Positions 26,328 to 35,008 of a stretch of 64,000 bases of DNA are shown in pieces. A program made the translations under genes and the position numbers. The notes beneath the pieces are model-generated. The model did no database searches and had not been told where the DNA came from. It saw only the letters and a list, made by a program, of their open reading frames with translations. The stretch covers positions 62,001-126,000 of the forward strand of contig NZ_JBJDLK010000001.1 in the NCBI RefSeq assembly GCF_045762675.1. Reading direction: 5' to 3'. This stretch comes from Elizabethkingia meningoseptica_A (GTDB taxonomy: Bacteria; Bacteroidota; Bacteroidia; Flavobacteriales; Weeksellaceae). Every line of letters begins with the position of its first letter. The stretch's first letter is position 1.

Positions 26328-26738
26328 ATCAGTCTCAAAAGTTGGGGGTTAAGCAAAAAGTTTAGCTAATCTGAAGAGGAAAAATTTTCTATCTGTCACT
26401 CCTCTCCATTGTAATCTGAAGTTTTTAATTTTGGCATTGAAGGACTGAAACATTGAACTTATTAATCTTCCATATAAGATAACGTTCCTACGGAACGCTG
26501 TGAATGCTCATCATTATAATCTACAGAGATAAAGTCCCTGACGGAACTTCTTCGGATTAAAAATCAGAATGTTTAGTATGAGACTCCGGAGGAGCCAGAT
26601 CTGTGTAAAAGTAAATAAATCATAGCATACGTACTCCGGAGGAATACTACCTCAGGAATAAGAATAGTCGAAAGAACTCATGTTTATCTACCAGATTTGT
26701 TATAGATTATTAATTTCTCCCCAGGAAATGAGACTGAT
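26328..26738 (+). repeat. Palindrome-rich repeat element, copy 1
   Basis: About 411 bp bounded by inverted termini ATCAGTCTCA...TGAGACTGAT. Internal short palindromes are CGTTCCTACGGAACG (26483-26497), a related AAGT...ACTT unit near 26532-26548, and two CTCCGGAG units (26584 and 26634). A second copy of about 366 bp lies inverted at 36980-37345. No ORF. It resembles a MITE or a tandem REP array. Confidence 0.85.
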
Positions 26739-26790
26739 TCCAATTGAATTGTTTTTTAATTATTTATATCTCTTACTTGGGAAATATTAT

Positions 26791-26990
26791 TATATTTGAA
26801 CACCAATTATAAAATATCTTTTATGATGAAAAAATTGATAGAGGAGTATGAGAGTAATGTGGGGTGTGCAGTACCTTAATATTCAAAACCCTTCCGGTGG
26901 AAAATATCCGAAAATGATATTAAAAAATACAGATTAATCAATCCATTCATTTTAAATTACAAGAGGAAATATTACATTTCCTCTTTTTTA
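26791..26990 (+). ncRNA. Candidate short transcription unit
   Basis: A TATATTTG -7 element (26791-26798) is followed about 160 bp later by a strong terminator: AGAGGAAAT (26962-26970) pairs with ATTTCCTCT (26976-26984), then a T run. Within it a 17-codon ORF (26826-26879, MKKLIEEYESNVGCAVP) ends in TAA, and the same frame stays open for about 40 codons to TAA near 26998. It may be a small RNA, a short peptide gene, or a decayed small gene. No clear -33 element. Confidence 0.35.
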
Positions 26991-27036
26991 TTTTACTAAA
27001 ATGATTTTTATCAATACACAATTAGTCCGGCTTTTA

Positions 27037-27044
27037 TATATTTG
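27037..27044 (+). promoter_or_regulatory. -7 promoter element of the copper-type cluster
   Basis: TATATTTG, followed by C, fits TAnnTTTG. It overlaps an upstream TTG (27042) that could otherwise be read as a start codon, which argues for the downstream TTG at 27063 as the real start. Confidence 0.5.
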
Positions 27045-27062
27045 CACTGCATTACATTATCA

Positions 27063-27431
27063 TTGAAGCATATTCTGGCCATATTTGTTTTTTTTACATT
27101 GGTTTTCCGTCCTGTGTTACCATTGATAGACTATGCGGTAAACTATAATTATATTGTTTCAAAACTTTGTGAGAACCGTGCAAAACCCCAGGTTTTATGT
27201 AACGGGAAATGTTACCTTGTGAAAGAACTGGCGAAGACATCGGATACTATGCCTAAGCAGGAAAATCAAAAAATAAGTATCGGATTTATTGATGTTTTCA
27301 TAAGCGGGGTAGAATATAAAATACAGGATATTACGCATTATATCTCTGAAAAAATTAAACCAAACACCTCTTATACCACATTCTATAATTTCCTTACAGA
27401 ATCAAAAATTTTCCATCCTCCTTTAATCTGA
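27063..27431 (+). CDS. CNGKC-type small membrane protein, paralogue 1
   Basis: 122 aa from a TTG start. One transmembrane helix (about 3-22) is followed by a conserved P.(I/V)DY.VNY.YI stretch and three cysteines: C36, C46 and C50 (CNGKC). The paralogue at 27584 has all three Cys and the whole first 50 residues collinear without a gap when it too starts at a non-ATG codon, which supports both starts. No catalytic domain. The Cys arrangement and the following MbnP/MbnH genes suggest thiol-based copper handling in the envelope; that role is inferred. A longer start at 27042 is possible. Confidence 0.65.
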   Translation: MKHILAIFVFFTLVFRPVLPLIDYAVNYNYIVSKLCENRAKPQVLCNGKCYLVKELAKTSDTMPKQENQKISIGFIDVFISGVEYKIQDITHYISEKIKPNTSYTTFYNFLTESKIFHPPLI

Positions 27432-27583
27432 TTACATAGAATTTTGACGTACTATTTTTTCACATTGAAAAAATAAAGATGCTGATATCGGGTAATAATA
27501 ATTATCCCGAAAACTGGACAATACAAATTCTGAAGGCTACGCTCTTCAGTCATTCTATCTGTAAGACGATCTATAAGGTATAC

Positions 27584-27949
27584 GTGAAATTTATTCTCAA
27601 CATATTTTTTATTTTTTATCTGGTTTTCAAACCTTTAATACCAGTGGTAGACTATATTGTCAATTACGACTATATATCCCGGGAACTGTGTGTTAATAAA
27701 AATACACCAGAAATTCATTGTAATGGTAAATGCTACCTTGGTAAAGAACTGGCCAGGGCATCTCAGGAAGATACGTCCACTGACAAATCGAAAAATCAGG
27801 GACAAAAAATTGGTGACAGCTATATTCCTGCAGAAATTTCAGAAATTAACATAACAGTTGGTTTTTTCGAAGTATTGGCTGATTTCAGTTATAAGAAGAG
27901 TTACTATTATCTTTTTCTGGATCATATTTTCAAACCACCGGTTTTTTAA
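27584..27949 (+). CDS. CNGKC-type small membrane protein, paralogue 2
   Basis: 121 aa from GTG at 27584, preceded by AAGG. An in-frame upstream ATG at 27479 would add 35 residues that have no counterpart in paralogue 1. It has the same plan: a membrane helix, PVVDYIVNYDYI, and C36, C46 and C50 at identical positions. The C-terminal halves diverge (insertion rich in Lys/Asp/Gln) but both end in an aromatic FxHPP or FKPP tail. It lies 152 bp after paralogue 1 and 116 bp before MbnP. Confidence 0.65.
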   Translation: MKFILNIFFIFYLVFKPLIPVVDYIVNYDYISRELCVNKNTPEIHCNGKCYLGKELARASQEDTSTDKSKNQGQKIGDSYIPAEISEINITVGFFEVLADFSYKKSYYYLFLDHIFKPPVF

Positions 27950-28065
27950 GAATTTACTTTTAGCCCCGCCGGAATAAAGTATAGCATTCTCCGGAAAACA
28001 ATTGTTTTCCGGCATATTTCGGCATGTTTTAAACAATCTAATTAAATTTTAAAAAATCAAAACAA

Positions 28066-28893
28066 ATGAAAATTTATAAATACATATCTCTGTTTTTTAT
28101 TACAGTACTATCTTTTACCCTGTTATCATGCAGGAGCAGTGATGACAATGAAGTGAATGATCCAACTCCGGGAAATCTTCAGATAAAATTTGAAAACGGA
28201 TTTAACAACCTTGGCAATATTGTTTTAGGACAAACAACCCAGACCTCAATTAATGGACAAAAACATAATTTTTCAACCTTAAAATATATTGTCAGTAATA
28301 TCACTTTAATCGATGAAAACGGAGGTGAATTTAAATATAATTACAATAACCCGGATAAAGGTGCTTTCATTGTTGACCAGGCTGAGGCTGTAGGCGGTGT
28401 TATTTATATTAACCTTACAGGAATTCCTAAAAATAACTACAAGAAAGTCAGATTCGGACTCGGCATTAATCAGAATGCTTATTTACTGGGACAGGATGGG
28501 CAAGGTATTTTCTGGCAAAAAGCAAAAACTGCGGGAATGGCATGGTCATGGGCTGCCGGTTATGTATTTGTAAAACTGGAAGGAAAATACGGAACAGGAA
28601 CTGCAGACACTAATTTTATGAACCATTGCGGAAATATGGGAAATGTCTCTGCAAATAATACACCTGATCTGTATCGCGAAGTTACATTGGACCTGCCAAC
28701 CACAGCCAGGGTTACCCAAAATATAAGACCGTCTGTGCACATTCTTGCCGATCTTAATCAGTACCTGAGCGGGCAGACAGCATTAAGTCTTGATAAGTCC
28801 AACGAAAGCGCAATGGGATCTAATCAGCATTTAGTAAATGTAACCAATAACCTTACGCGAATGTTTAAAGTAGATCATGTTCACAATGATTAA
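28066..28893 (+). CDS. MbnP-family copper-binding lipoprotein
   Basis: 275 aa. Lipobox LLSC (Cys22). The body matches the MbnP-like domain: N-terminal LQIKFENGFNN strand, FSTLKYIVSNI, and GMAWSWAAGYVF with W160 and W162. In characterised MbnP proteins a Trp is converted to kynurenine by the partner MbnH, creating a Cu(I) site. The C-terminus (FKVDHVHND) is His-rich and MNHCGNMG holds potential metal ligands. It is likely anchored in the periplasm or at the outer membrane. The stop overlaps the start of the MbnH gene, so expression is coupled. Confidence 0.85.
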   Translation: MKIYKYISLFFITVLSFTLLSCRSSDDNEVNDPTPGNLQIKFENGFNNLGNIVLGQTTQTSINGQKHNFSTLKYIVSNITLIDENGGEFKYNYNNPDKGAFIVDQAEAVGGVIYINLTGIPKNNYKKVRFGLGINQNAYLLGQDGQGIFWQKAKTAGMAWSWAAGYVFVKLEGKYGTGTADTNFMNHCGNMGNVSANNTPDLYREVTLDLPTTARVTQNIRPSVHILADLNQYLSGQTALSLDKSNESAMGSNQHLVNVTNNLTRMFKVDHVHND

Positions 28894-29962
28894 TCAAATC
28901 ACATCTTTTTACCAGGGGATAATCTGTTCTCCCCGGATGCTGTTTGTTTTGCTTTTTTGCCTGTGTCTGTCATGTAGTAATGAATATGAAGGAATACCTG
29001 TAGAAAAAGACAAAGCTTACACACTGGCGACTCCCGACGGATTCCCAAAAACAACACTTGATACTTCCGGCAACCCTGTTACTGTAAATGGGGTTGCTCT
29101 TGGGAAGAAACTCTTTTATGAAGGTAAATTATCCCGGAATAATACCATTTCCTGTGGATTCTGTCATATTCAGGAATATGCATTTACACACCACGGACAT
29201 GCAGTAAGTCACGGGATAGATGATAAAATAGGTATAAGAAATGCACCGGCAATCCAGAATATGGCTTTTCTGAAGAACTATACCTGGGATGGTGTAAGTC
29301 ATAATCTGGACGAAAGATCATTGGTGCCCATAACAACAGATTTTGAAATGGATAGCTCTATGCCGGAAGTTGTAGGAAAGCTGGGTGCTGATCGTAATTA
29401 TAAAAAAATGTTTAAGGCGGCATTCGGTGATGATCAGATTACAGGTGAAAGGGTATTAAAAGCCTTATCCCAGTTCATGGCCACCATGATTTCTGCAAAT
29501 TCAAAATACGACCAGTATAAGAAAAAACAGGCTGTATTTAGCGATGATGAATCAAGAGGTATGGCGCTCTTCAGTCAGAAATGCGCAGCATGTCATTCCG
29601 GAGAACTATTTACAGATGAAAGTTACCGTAATACCGGAATGTATTATAATGCTCAGTTTGATGATAAAGGGCGGTACAGAGTCACACTCAACCCTGATGA
29701 TTATATGAAATTCAGGGTGCCAAGCCTTCGGAATGTAGAGTATACAGCGCCTTATATGCACGACGGAAGATTTTATACACTGGAAGCAGTATTGAATTTT
29801 TATTCGGATCACGTAGAAAATCAACCCAATCTCGACCCGCTTTTAAAACAAAACGGTCACACAGGAATACCTATGACCGCTAAGGATAAAGAATATATTA
29901 TAGCATTCCTGAAAACATTAAGTGATAAAAGCTTTATTACAAACCCGAAATTTTCAGAATAA
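28886..29962 (+). CDS. MbnH/MauG-like di-haem cytochrome c peroxidase
   Basis: Di-haem c protein of about 358 aa. Haem sites in the numbering from ATG 28877 are C93-x-x-C96-H97 (CGFCH) and C236-x-x-C239-H240 (CAACH); distal motifs DGRFYTLEAV and RNAPAI are typical of the bacterial cytochrome c peroxidase/MauG superfamily. The N-terminus has a lipobox (LCLSC). I chose ATG 28886, which overlaps the MbnP stop; 28877 and 28937 are alternatives. Next to MbnP it should perform the Trp-to-kynurenine oxidation rather than peroxide removal. Haem maturation is assumed from genes elsewhere. Confidence 0.87.
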   Translation: MINQITSFYQGIICSPRMLFVLLFCLCLSCSNEYEGIPVEKDKAYTLATPDGFPKTTLDTSGNPVTVNGVALGKKLFYEGKLSRNNTISCGFCHIQEYAFTHHGHAVSHGIDDKIGIRNAPAIQNMAFLKNYTWDGVSHNLDERSLVPITTDFEMDSSMPEVVGKLGADRNYKKMFKAAFGDDQITGERVLKALSQFMATMISANSKYDQYKKKQAVFSDDESRGMALFSQKCAACHSGELFTDESYRNTGMYYNAQFDDKGRYRVTLNPDDYMKFRVPSLRNVEYTAPYMHDGRFYTLEAVLNFYSDHVENQPNLDPLLKQNGHTGIPMTAKDKEYIIAFLKTLSDKSFITNPKFSE

Positions 29963-29976
29963 AATTACACCTAAAC

Positions 29977-30930
29977 ATGAAGAAAATAACTTTAATCCTT
30001 TTCGGATTATTATGCCTGAATAACCTGTATGCCAATAAAGGCAGAGATAGTATTTATATGGCCTATGCAACTCCTTATAAAAATATTGAATTTCTGGATG
30101 ATTGCGATGCCTGCGGCTGTGCCGCAGGAAATGGTTCTTCAGGATTTGAATCACTTCTTAACCCTCAGTTTATCGGGGTTAAATATTTTGCGCAACATTA
30201 TAAGGCCAAAGAAAATCTGTTTACAGATAAATTATCACAGAATCAGTATTTTAATACCATTCAGTTATGGGGAAAGATTCCCGTAACTAAAAAACTGAGT
30301 ATCTACGGAAGCGTTCCGTATCATTTCCATAGTAAAAAAACGCTTCAGGGAGATATTAACATTAGTGGTATTGGCGATGCAAATGTTATGGGAATTTATC
30401 AGATACTGAATTCCAATGACACTTACCATCAGCTGAATGGAGGTTTCGGTGTGAAAATTCCGCTGGGTAAGTTTGATGAAAAAGGAATTACAGGGGTTAA
30501 TCCAAGTTTTCAGCTCGGTACAGGAAGCTGGGACTATCAGATGGCACTGAGTTATAAATATCAGAAAAACCTTTTTGCTTTACTCATTAATACAGATTAT
30601 ACAATAAAAACAGAGAACAAAAAGCATTATCAGTTTGGAAATCAGTGGAACTATGCTGTCACAGGATTTTACCGGTTATGGAGAAATGAAAATAGTATTA
30701 TTTCCGGTAAGCTGGGAATGCAGGGCGAGGTATATGCACAGAATAAACAATTTGGGGAAGTTATGCCCGATACTGCAGGAAGTGCATTATACGGAAAGCT
30801 CGGATTTGAAGCCTCTTATAAGAAATGGAGTTTGGGTACGGAGGTAATGCTTCCCGCTTATACCCGCCTGGCTGGGGGAACGATTGAAGCAAAATCCCGC
30901 TTAAGTATTTTTATGAATTTTGGTTTATGA
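29977..30930 (+). CDS. Outer-membrane beta-barrel protein with Cys-rich N-terminus
   Basis: 317 aa with a signal peptide (MKKITLILFGLLCLNNLYA). The body is alternating amphipathic beta strands ending in FMNFGL, with a C-terminal aromatic-strand signature of outer-membrane barrels. Just after the signal, DDCDACGCAAGNG has three close cysteines (near residues 45-50) that could bind copper at the periplasmic side. It follows MbnH by 14 bp, so the operon probably runs CNGKC-CNGKC-MbnP-MbnH-barrel. It is a candidate metal-passage or docking porin; function unproven. Confidence 0.75.
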   Translation: MKKITLILFGLLCLNNLYANKGRDSIYMAYATPYKNIEFLDDCDACGCAAGNGSSGFESLLNPQFIGVKYFAQHYKAKENLFTDKLSQNQYFNTIQLWGKIPVTKKLSIYGSVPYHFHSKKTLQGDINISGIGDANVMGIYQILNSNDTYHQLNGGFGVKIPLGKFDEKGITGVNPSFQLGTGSWDYQMALSYKYQKNLFALLINTDYTIKTENKKHYQFGNQWNYAVTGFYRLWRNENSIISGKLGMQGEVYAQNKQFGEVMPDTAGSALYGKLGFEASYKKWSLGTEVMLPAYTRLAGGTIEAKSRLSIFMNFGL

Positions 30931-31107
30931 ACTTTATATCAGAAGTGGAGGTTATAAGTTGAACATTAGTGATTTAAGTTTTTTTTAATTGTCAAAAATA
31001 ATAAGAATGGCACAGAACTTGTAAATTATATTATGCTGTTAGTTCCGTTAGCGGGTTACATAGCAATAAATAATTTTTTTTCATAAAAAATATTATGTGA
31101 TTTGGTG

Positions 31108-31134
31108 AGTCCCGAGAAATCGGGACTTTTTTTG
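31108..31134 (+). terminator. Terminator after the copper-type cluster
   Basis: AGTCCCGA (31108-31115) pairs with TCGGGACT (31120-31127) around GAAA, followed by seven T. The rest of 30931-31524 has no gene; a second hairpin, AAGCGGGCT/AGCCTGCTT with one G-T pair, lies near 31280-31301. Confidence 0.85.
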
Positions 31135-31524
31135 TTTAATCATTAAACTGCTTACGACGTTTTTAAAGCGAGCTGTTATATAGATTCTGGTTATTTTCAA
31201 TATAAAAAAACAAACAAGTTCCTCTGGGTATGCAATGAGTTCATAAAATAAATATACTCCAATAGTAACATGAGATTAAAAAGCGGGCTCTAAAGCCTGC
31301 TTATTTATTAAAATACCGGAATAATTAATTATTTTTTTGAATATTTTACTTCTTTAAATTTTACTGATTTTATATTCTTCATGTAAATGGCTTTCATGCA
31401 ATGACAAGCTTTTTATCAAATTAATACCACTTATATATTGATTATATTGATTTTTGATTCGTTAATGTACAGATATTGATAAAAGTCATGTTATTATATT
31501 TAATTAGATTAAATAAAAATAATA

Positions 31525-31532
31525 TAAATTTG
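31525..31532 (+). promoter_or_regulatory. -7 promoter element of the siderophore operon
   Basis: TAAATTTG fits TAnnTTTG, 30 bp upstream of the first ATG of the operon. AT-rich imperfect dyads lie just upstream, but I cannot identify a convincing Fur site by eye. Confidence 0.5.
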
Positions 31533-31561
31533 ATTCCACTAAAGCAATACAAAAATTTATT

Positions 31562-33094
31562 ATGGAAACAAATTTTAAAACGATGCCCCACGGAAAAATT
31601 TCCGGGTCACTAACTTCAGGGTACAGGGATATTTTTCACGGCAGTCCTGAAAATGTTGATTATTACCAGAAAACAGTACAGGACACACTGGAAGTAATTA
31701 CACATTTTCTGCAAACCCGTAAAACACCGCTAGGTGATACCTCGGTGCATCGCAACACAAATAAGATCGGTCTTATTAACATTGACCACAGGGAAACTGT
31801 TTCAATTAAAGAATGTCTTTCAGAATTATGTGATATTTATATTAATGATGCAACCGCATTTCATCATAGCTCATATGTAGCACACCTGAACTGTCCGATA
31901 TTAATTCCTACACTGGCCGCCGAAATGATTATAAGTTCCATTAACAGTTCTATGGATACCTGGGATCAGAGTATAGGTGCTACAGCAATTGAACTTAGGC
32001 TTATTGAATGGATGGGGAAAAAACTGCAATATCCTGAAGGTTTTGACGGAGTCTTTACGAGTGGCGGAACCCAGTCTAATCTTATGGGGCTTTTACTGGC
32101 AAGAGATGCATACATTAAGAAAAACTATAACGTAATTCCTGATCAACATGGCCTTCCTGTGGAAGCAAAGAAATTCAGAATTTTTTGTTCCGAGATGAGT
32201 CACTTCAGCTTGAATAAAGGAGCCAGCATACTGGGGCTTGGTAAAGATGCAATTGTCAGCGTTCCGGTAGATCAGGATTACAGAATGGATATCTCAAAAC
32301 TGGAGGATTTGCTGTACAGGGAACTGGAAAAAGGTAACCTGCCAATTGCAGTTATCGGAACAGCCGGAACAACAGACTTTGGGTCAGTAGATCCACTGCA
32401 TGAAATCAGCAGAATTGCGAAGGAAAACGGAATGTGGTTTCATATAGATGCTGCTTATGGCGGAGGCTTATTGTTAAGTGAAAAACACCGTAACAAACTT
32501 TCAGGAATAGAACATGCCGATTCGTGTACAATTGATTTACACAAAACATTTTTCCAGCCTATTAGTGCAAGTATGTTCCTAATGCGGGACCACAGAAATG
32601 TAAGCTTCATTCAGTATTATGCAGATTATCTTAATCCGAAAGAACAGGAAGCCTGCGGAGTTCCGAATCTGGTAAAAAAATCCTTACAAACCACCAGAAG
32701 GTTTGATGCTTTAAAATTCTGGTTTACCCTGAGAACAGTAGGGGAGGAAAAATTAGGCACGTATATCGATGAAATTATCTATCTGACAAAAGACACCCAT
32801 TATTTACTGGATGAACACAAAGATTTCGAGGTGCTTAATAGTCCGGAGATCAGCGCACTTGTTTTTCGTTATGCACCGGACGGCTTCCCGAAAGATAAAC
32901 TTACGGAACTGAATCAAAAAATAAAACAGGCAGTGTTTGACAGTGGTAAAGCAATGGTAGCCGGAACCAAAGTCAAAAATGAATTCTATCTGAAATTTAC
33001 GCTTCTTAATCCTATGACCACTTTACGAGAAATCCAGAAAGTAATTAATCTTATTCAGGAAATCGGAGAAGAGCAATCTAAAAATCTTATTTAA
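31562..33094 (+). CDS. Group II PLP-dependent amino acid decarboxylase (DesA-like)
   Basis: 510 aa, cytosolic. Pyridoxal-phosphate enzyme of the glutamate/DABA/lysine decarboxylase family. PLP-lysine is K328 (TIDLHKTFFQP), phosphate-binding TSGGTQSN lies at about 166-173, and HIDAAYGG at 294-301. In this gene order (decarboxylase, N-hydroxylase, N-acyltransferase, NIS synthetase) it should make the diamine, cadaverine from lysine by analogy with desferrioxamine. Putrescine or diaminopropane routes cannot be excluded. First gene of the operon. Confidence 0.87.
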   Translation: METNFKTMPHGKISGSLTSGYRDIFHGSPENVDYYQKTVQDTLEVITHFLQTRKTPLGDTSVHRNTNKIGLINIDHRETVSIKECLSELCDIYINDATAFHHSSYVAHLNCPILIPTLAAEMIISSINSSMDTWDQSIGATAIELRLIEWMGKKLQYPEGFDGVFTSGGTQSNLMGLLLARDAYIKKNYNVIPDQHGLPVEAKKFRIFCSEMSHFSLNKGASILGLGKDAIVSVPVDQDYRMDISKLEDLLYRELEKGNLPIAVIGTAGTTDFGSVDPLHEISRIAKENGMWFHIDAAYGGGLLLSEKHRNKLSGIEHADSCTIDLHKTFFQPISASMFLMRDHRNVSFIQYYADYLNPKEQEACGVPNLVKKSLQTTRRFDALKFWFTLRTVGEEKLGTYIDEIIYLTKDTHYLLDEHKDFEVLNSPEISALVFRYAPDGFPKDKLTELNQKIKQAVFDSGKAMVAGTKVKNEFYLKFTLLNPMTTLREIQKVINLIQEIGEEQSKNLI

Positions 33095-33114
33095 TCCCAC
33101 AAATTACATTAATC

Positions 33115-34440
33115 ATGAATCAGGAAAAAATATATAATATAATAGGAATCGGAGTAGGCCCTTTTAATTTAAGTCTGGCTTGTCTTGCAGATCCGGTAAA
33201 AGAACTTGATACTTTGTTTTTCGATCGCAGTGAGGGATTTGACTGGCATCCCGGAATGATGATGCAGGATACAACACTTCAGATTCCATTTCTGGCCGAT
33301 CTTGTAACCATGGCCGATCCTACAAGTGAATTTAGTTTTCTTAATTATATAAAAGAAAAAGGAAGAATATATTCATTTTATATCCGCGAGAATTTTTACC
33401 TGCTCAGAAATGAATATAATCAATACTGCCAGTGGGCAATAAAAAAGCTTGACAATCTTAAATTCAGCCACCAGGTAGAAGATATTATATACGATGAAGA
33501 ACAAAAAAATTATATTATCCGTGTGTATCATAAAAAAGAAGACCGTACCAAAAATTACAGAACAGAAAAGATCGTTTTAGGTACCGGAACAACACCTTAC
33601 ATACCACCTTTCTTTTATCCACTTAAAGATCTGGCGACCCATTCTTCAGAATATCTGTATAAAAAGAAAGAACTTCAGTCACGTAAAATAATTACCATTA
33701 TCGGAAGCGGTCAGAGTGCTGCTGAAATTTATTATGATCTTCTGCAGGATATCGATGTATACGGATATGAGCTCAATTGGATTACCCGGTCCACACACTT
33801 TTTCCAGATGGAGTATAATAAACTGACTCTGGAGCTTACCTCTCCGGAATATGTAGATTATTTCTTCAGTCTTCCTGCAGAGAAAAGAAGAGCATTACTG
33901 AAAAATCAGAATGCTCTTTATAAAGGAATTAATGAAAGCCTTATCAATAATATTTTTGATCTGCTCTACACCAAAAGGCTTACTTCAGAGTTTAAGACCA
34001 ATCTGTTGACCAATTCAGAATGTGTGGGAGCAAAATATTCCAAAAAACTCATAGATCTGGAATTTTATCATACAGAGCAGGAGGAAAGCTTTCATATCCA
34101 TACCGACGGTCTTGTTTTATGTACAGGCTATAAATACAGACTACCATCATTCCTGGAAGGAATAAAAGACCGGATCAACTGGAGCATTCCGGATCAATTT
34201 AGTGTGGACAGAAATTACAGTATTGATAAAAATGCAGGTGAAATTTTTGTACAAAATGCAGAATTGGAAACCCATGGTTTTGTGACCCCTGATTTAGGAA
34301 TGGGTTGTTACAGAAACTCTTATATATTAAGAGAAGTGACAGGTAAGGATATCTATCCGGTAGAAGAAAGCATAGCCTTCCAGAAGTTCGGGACCTATGA
34401 AAACATAACTAAAGCAAAACAGTATGAAGACAGTATCTGA
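33115..34440 (+). CDS. Lysine/ornithine N-monooxygenase (DesB-like)
   Basis: 441 aa FAD/NADPH enzyme that hydroxylates the terminal amine of a diamine. FAD motif GIGVGPFN lies at about residues 11-18, the NADPH motif IIGSGQSAAE at about 195-204, and the C-terminal L-x-x-GY-type motif at TGYKYRLP, followed by the NAELETHGFVTPDLGMG region typical of IucD/PvdA/DesB proteins. It starts 20 bp after the decarboxylase gene; its end overlaps the acyltransferase gene by 17 bp. Confidence 0.93.
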   Translation: MNQEKIYNIIGIGVGPFNLSLACLADPVKELDTLFFDRSEGFDWHPGMMMQDTTLQIPFLADLVTMADPTSEFSFLNYIKEKGRIYSFYIRENFYLLRNEYNQYCQWAIKKLDNLKFSHQVEDIIYDEEQKNYIIRVYHKKEDRTKNYRTEKIVLGTGTTPYIPPFFYPLKDLATHSSEYLYKKKELQSRKIITIIGSGQSAAEIYYDLLQDIDVYGYELNWITRSTHFFQMEYNKLTLELTSPEYVDYFFSLPAEKRRALLKNQNALYKGINESLINNIFDLLYTKRLTSEFKTNLLTNSECVGAKYSKKLIDLEFYHTEQEESFHIHTDGLVLCTGYKYRLPSFLEGIKDRINWSIPDQFSVDRNYSIDKNAGEIFVQNAELETHGFVTPDLGMGCYRNSYILREVTGKDIYPVEESIAFQKFGTYENITKAKQYEDSI

Positions 34441-35008
34441 AGATAAGTTATGCTTTTCAAGATATGTGGAAGGCTTGGGAAGGTTTGATCTCTATCCTTT
34501 AGATCTGGAGTTGCATGTTCCGGTGATTCATGATTGGGTAAACCGGGAATATGCGGAATACTGGCAGATGCAGGGGACAACGCTGGAGCAGGTATACGAA
34601 GCCTATGAATATCTCCTGGAGCAGAACAGTTATAAAATGTATATGGGATATTTTCAGAGACAGCCTTCTTTTTTACTCGAATGTTATCACCCAAAACATG
34701 TACTGAGTAAGTTTTATGACGTAGAAGCTTCCGATTGTGGAATGCATATTCTTGTCGCACCTGCTGAAGAAAGAATCAAATCATTTACATGGAATGTCTT
34801 TCAGACCATTATGGAATTCCTTTTTACAGATGAAAAAGTACAGCGTATTGTCGTAGAACCTGATGTAAGAAATGAAAAAGTTCACAAGCTTAACCATAAA
34901 GCCGGTTTTATACGTCACAAGAAAATACAACTTCTGGAAAAAGAAGCCTATCTGGAATTTTGCACCCGAAAACAATTTGAAAATGCACTACAAAATCAAA
35001 AAATATGA
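34424..35008 (+). CDS. GNAT N-acyltransferase of siderophore synthesis (DesC-like)
   Basis: 194 aa protein of the AlcB/IucB/DesC acetyltransferase group. It begins with the typical DLYPLDLELHVPVIHDWVN, has the acyl-CoA-binding strand-helix near GMHILVAPAEER, and ends in VVEPDVRNEKVHKLNHKAGF, a hallmark of the family. It adds an acyl group (acetyl or succinyl) to the hydroxylated diamine, forming the hydroxamate. Overlaps both neighbours (17 bp and 4 bp), so translation is coupled. Confidence 0.9.
   Translation: MKTVSEDKLCFSRYVEGLGRFDLYPLDLELHVPVIHDWVNREYAEYWQMQGTTLEQVYEAYEYLLEQNSYKMYMGYFQRQPSFLLECYHPKHVLSKFYDVEASDCGMHILVAPAEERIKSFTWNVFQTIMEFLFTDEKVQRIVVEPDVRNEKVHKLNHKAGFIRHKKIQLLEKEAYLEFCTRKQFENALQNQKI

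Noticed and set aside
31480..31524. Fur box upstream of the siderophore operon
   Set aside because: AT-rich imperfect dyads exist but none matches a Fur consensus well enough to claim by eye.
34395..34760. 121-codon minus-strand ORF inside the siderophore operon
   Set aside because: Antisense shadow of the acyltransferase gene, with no recognisable protein features.
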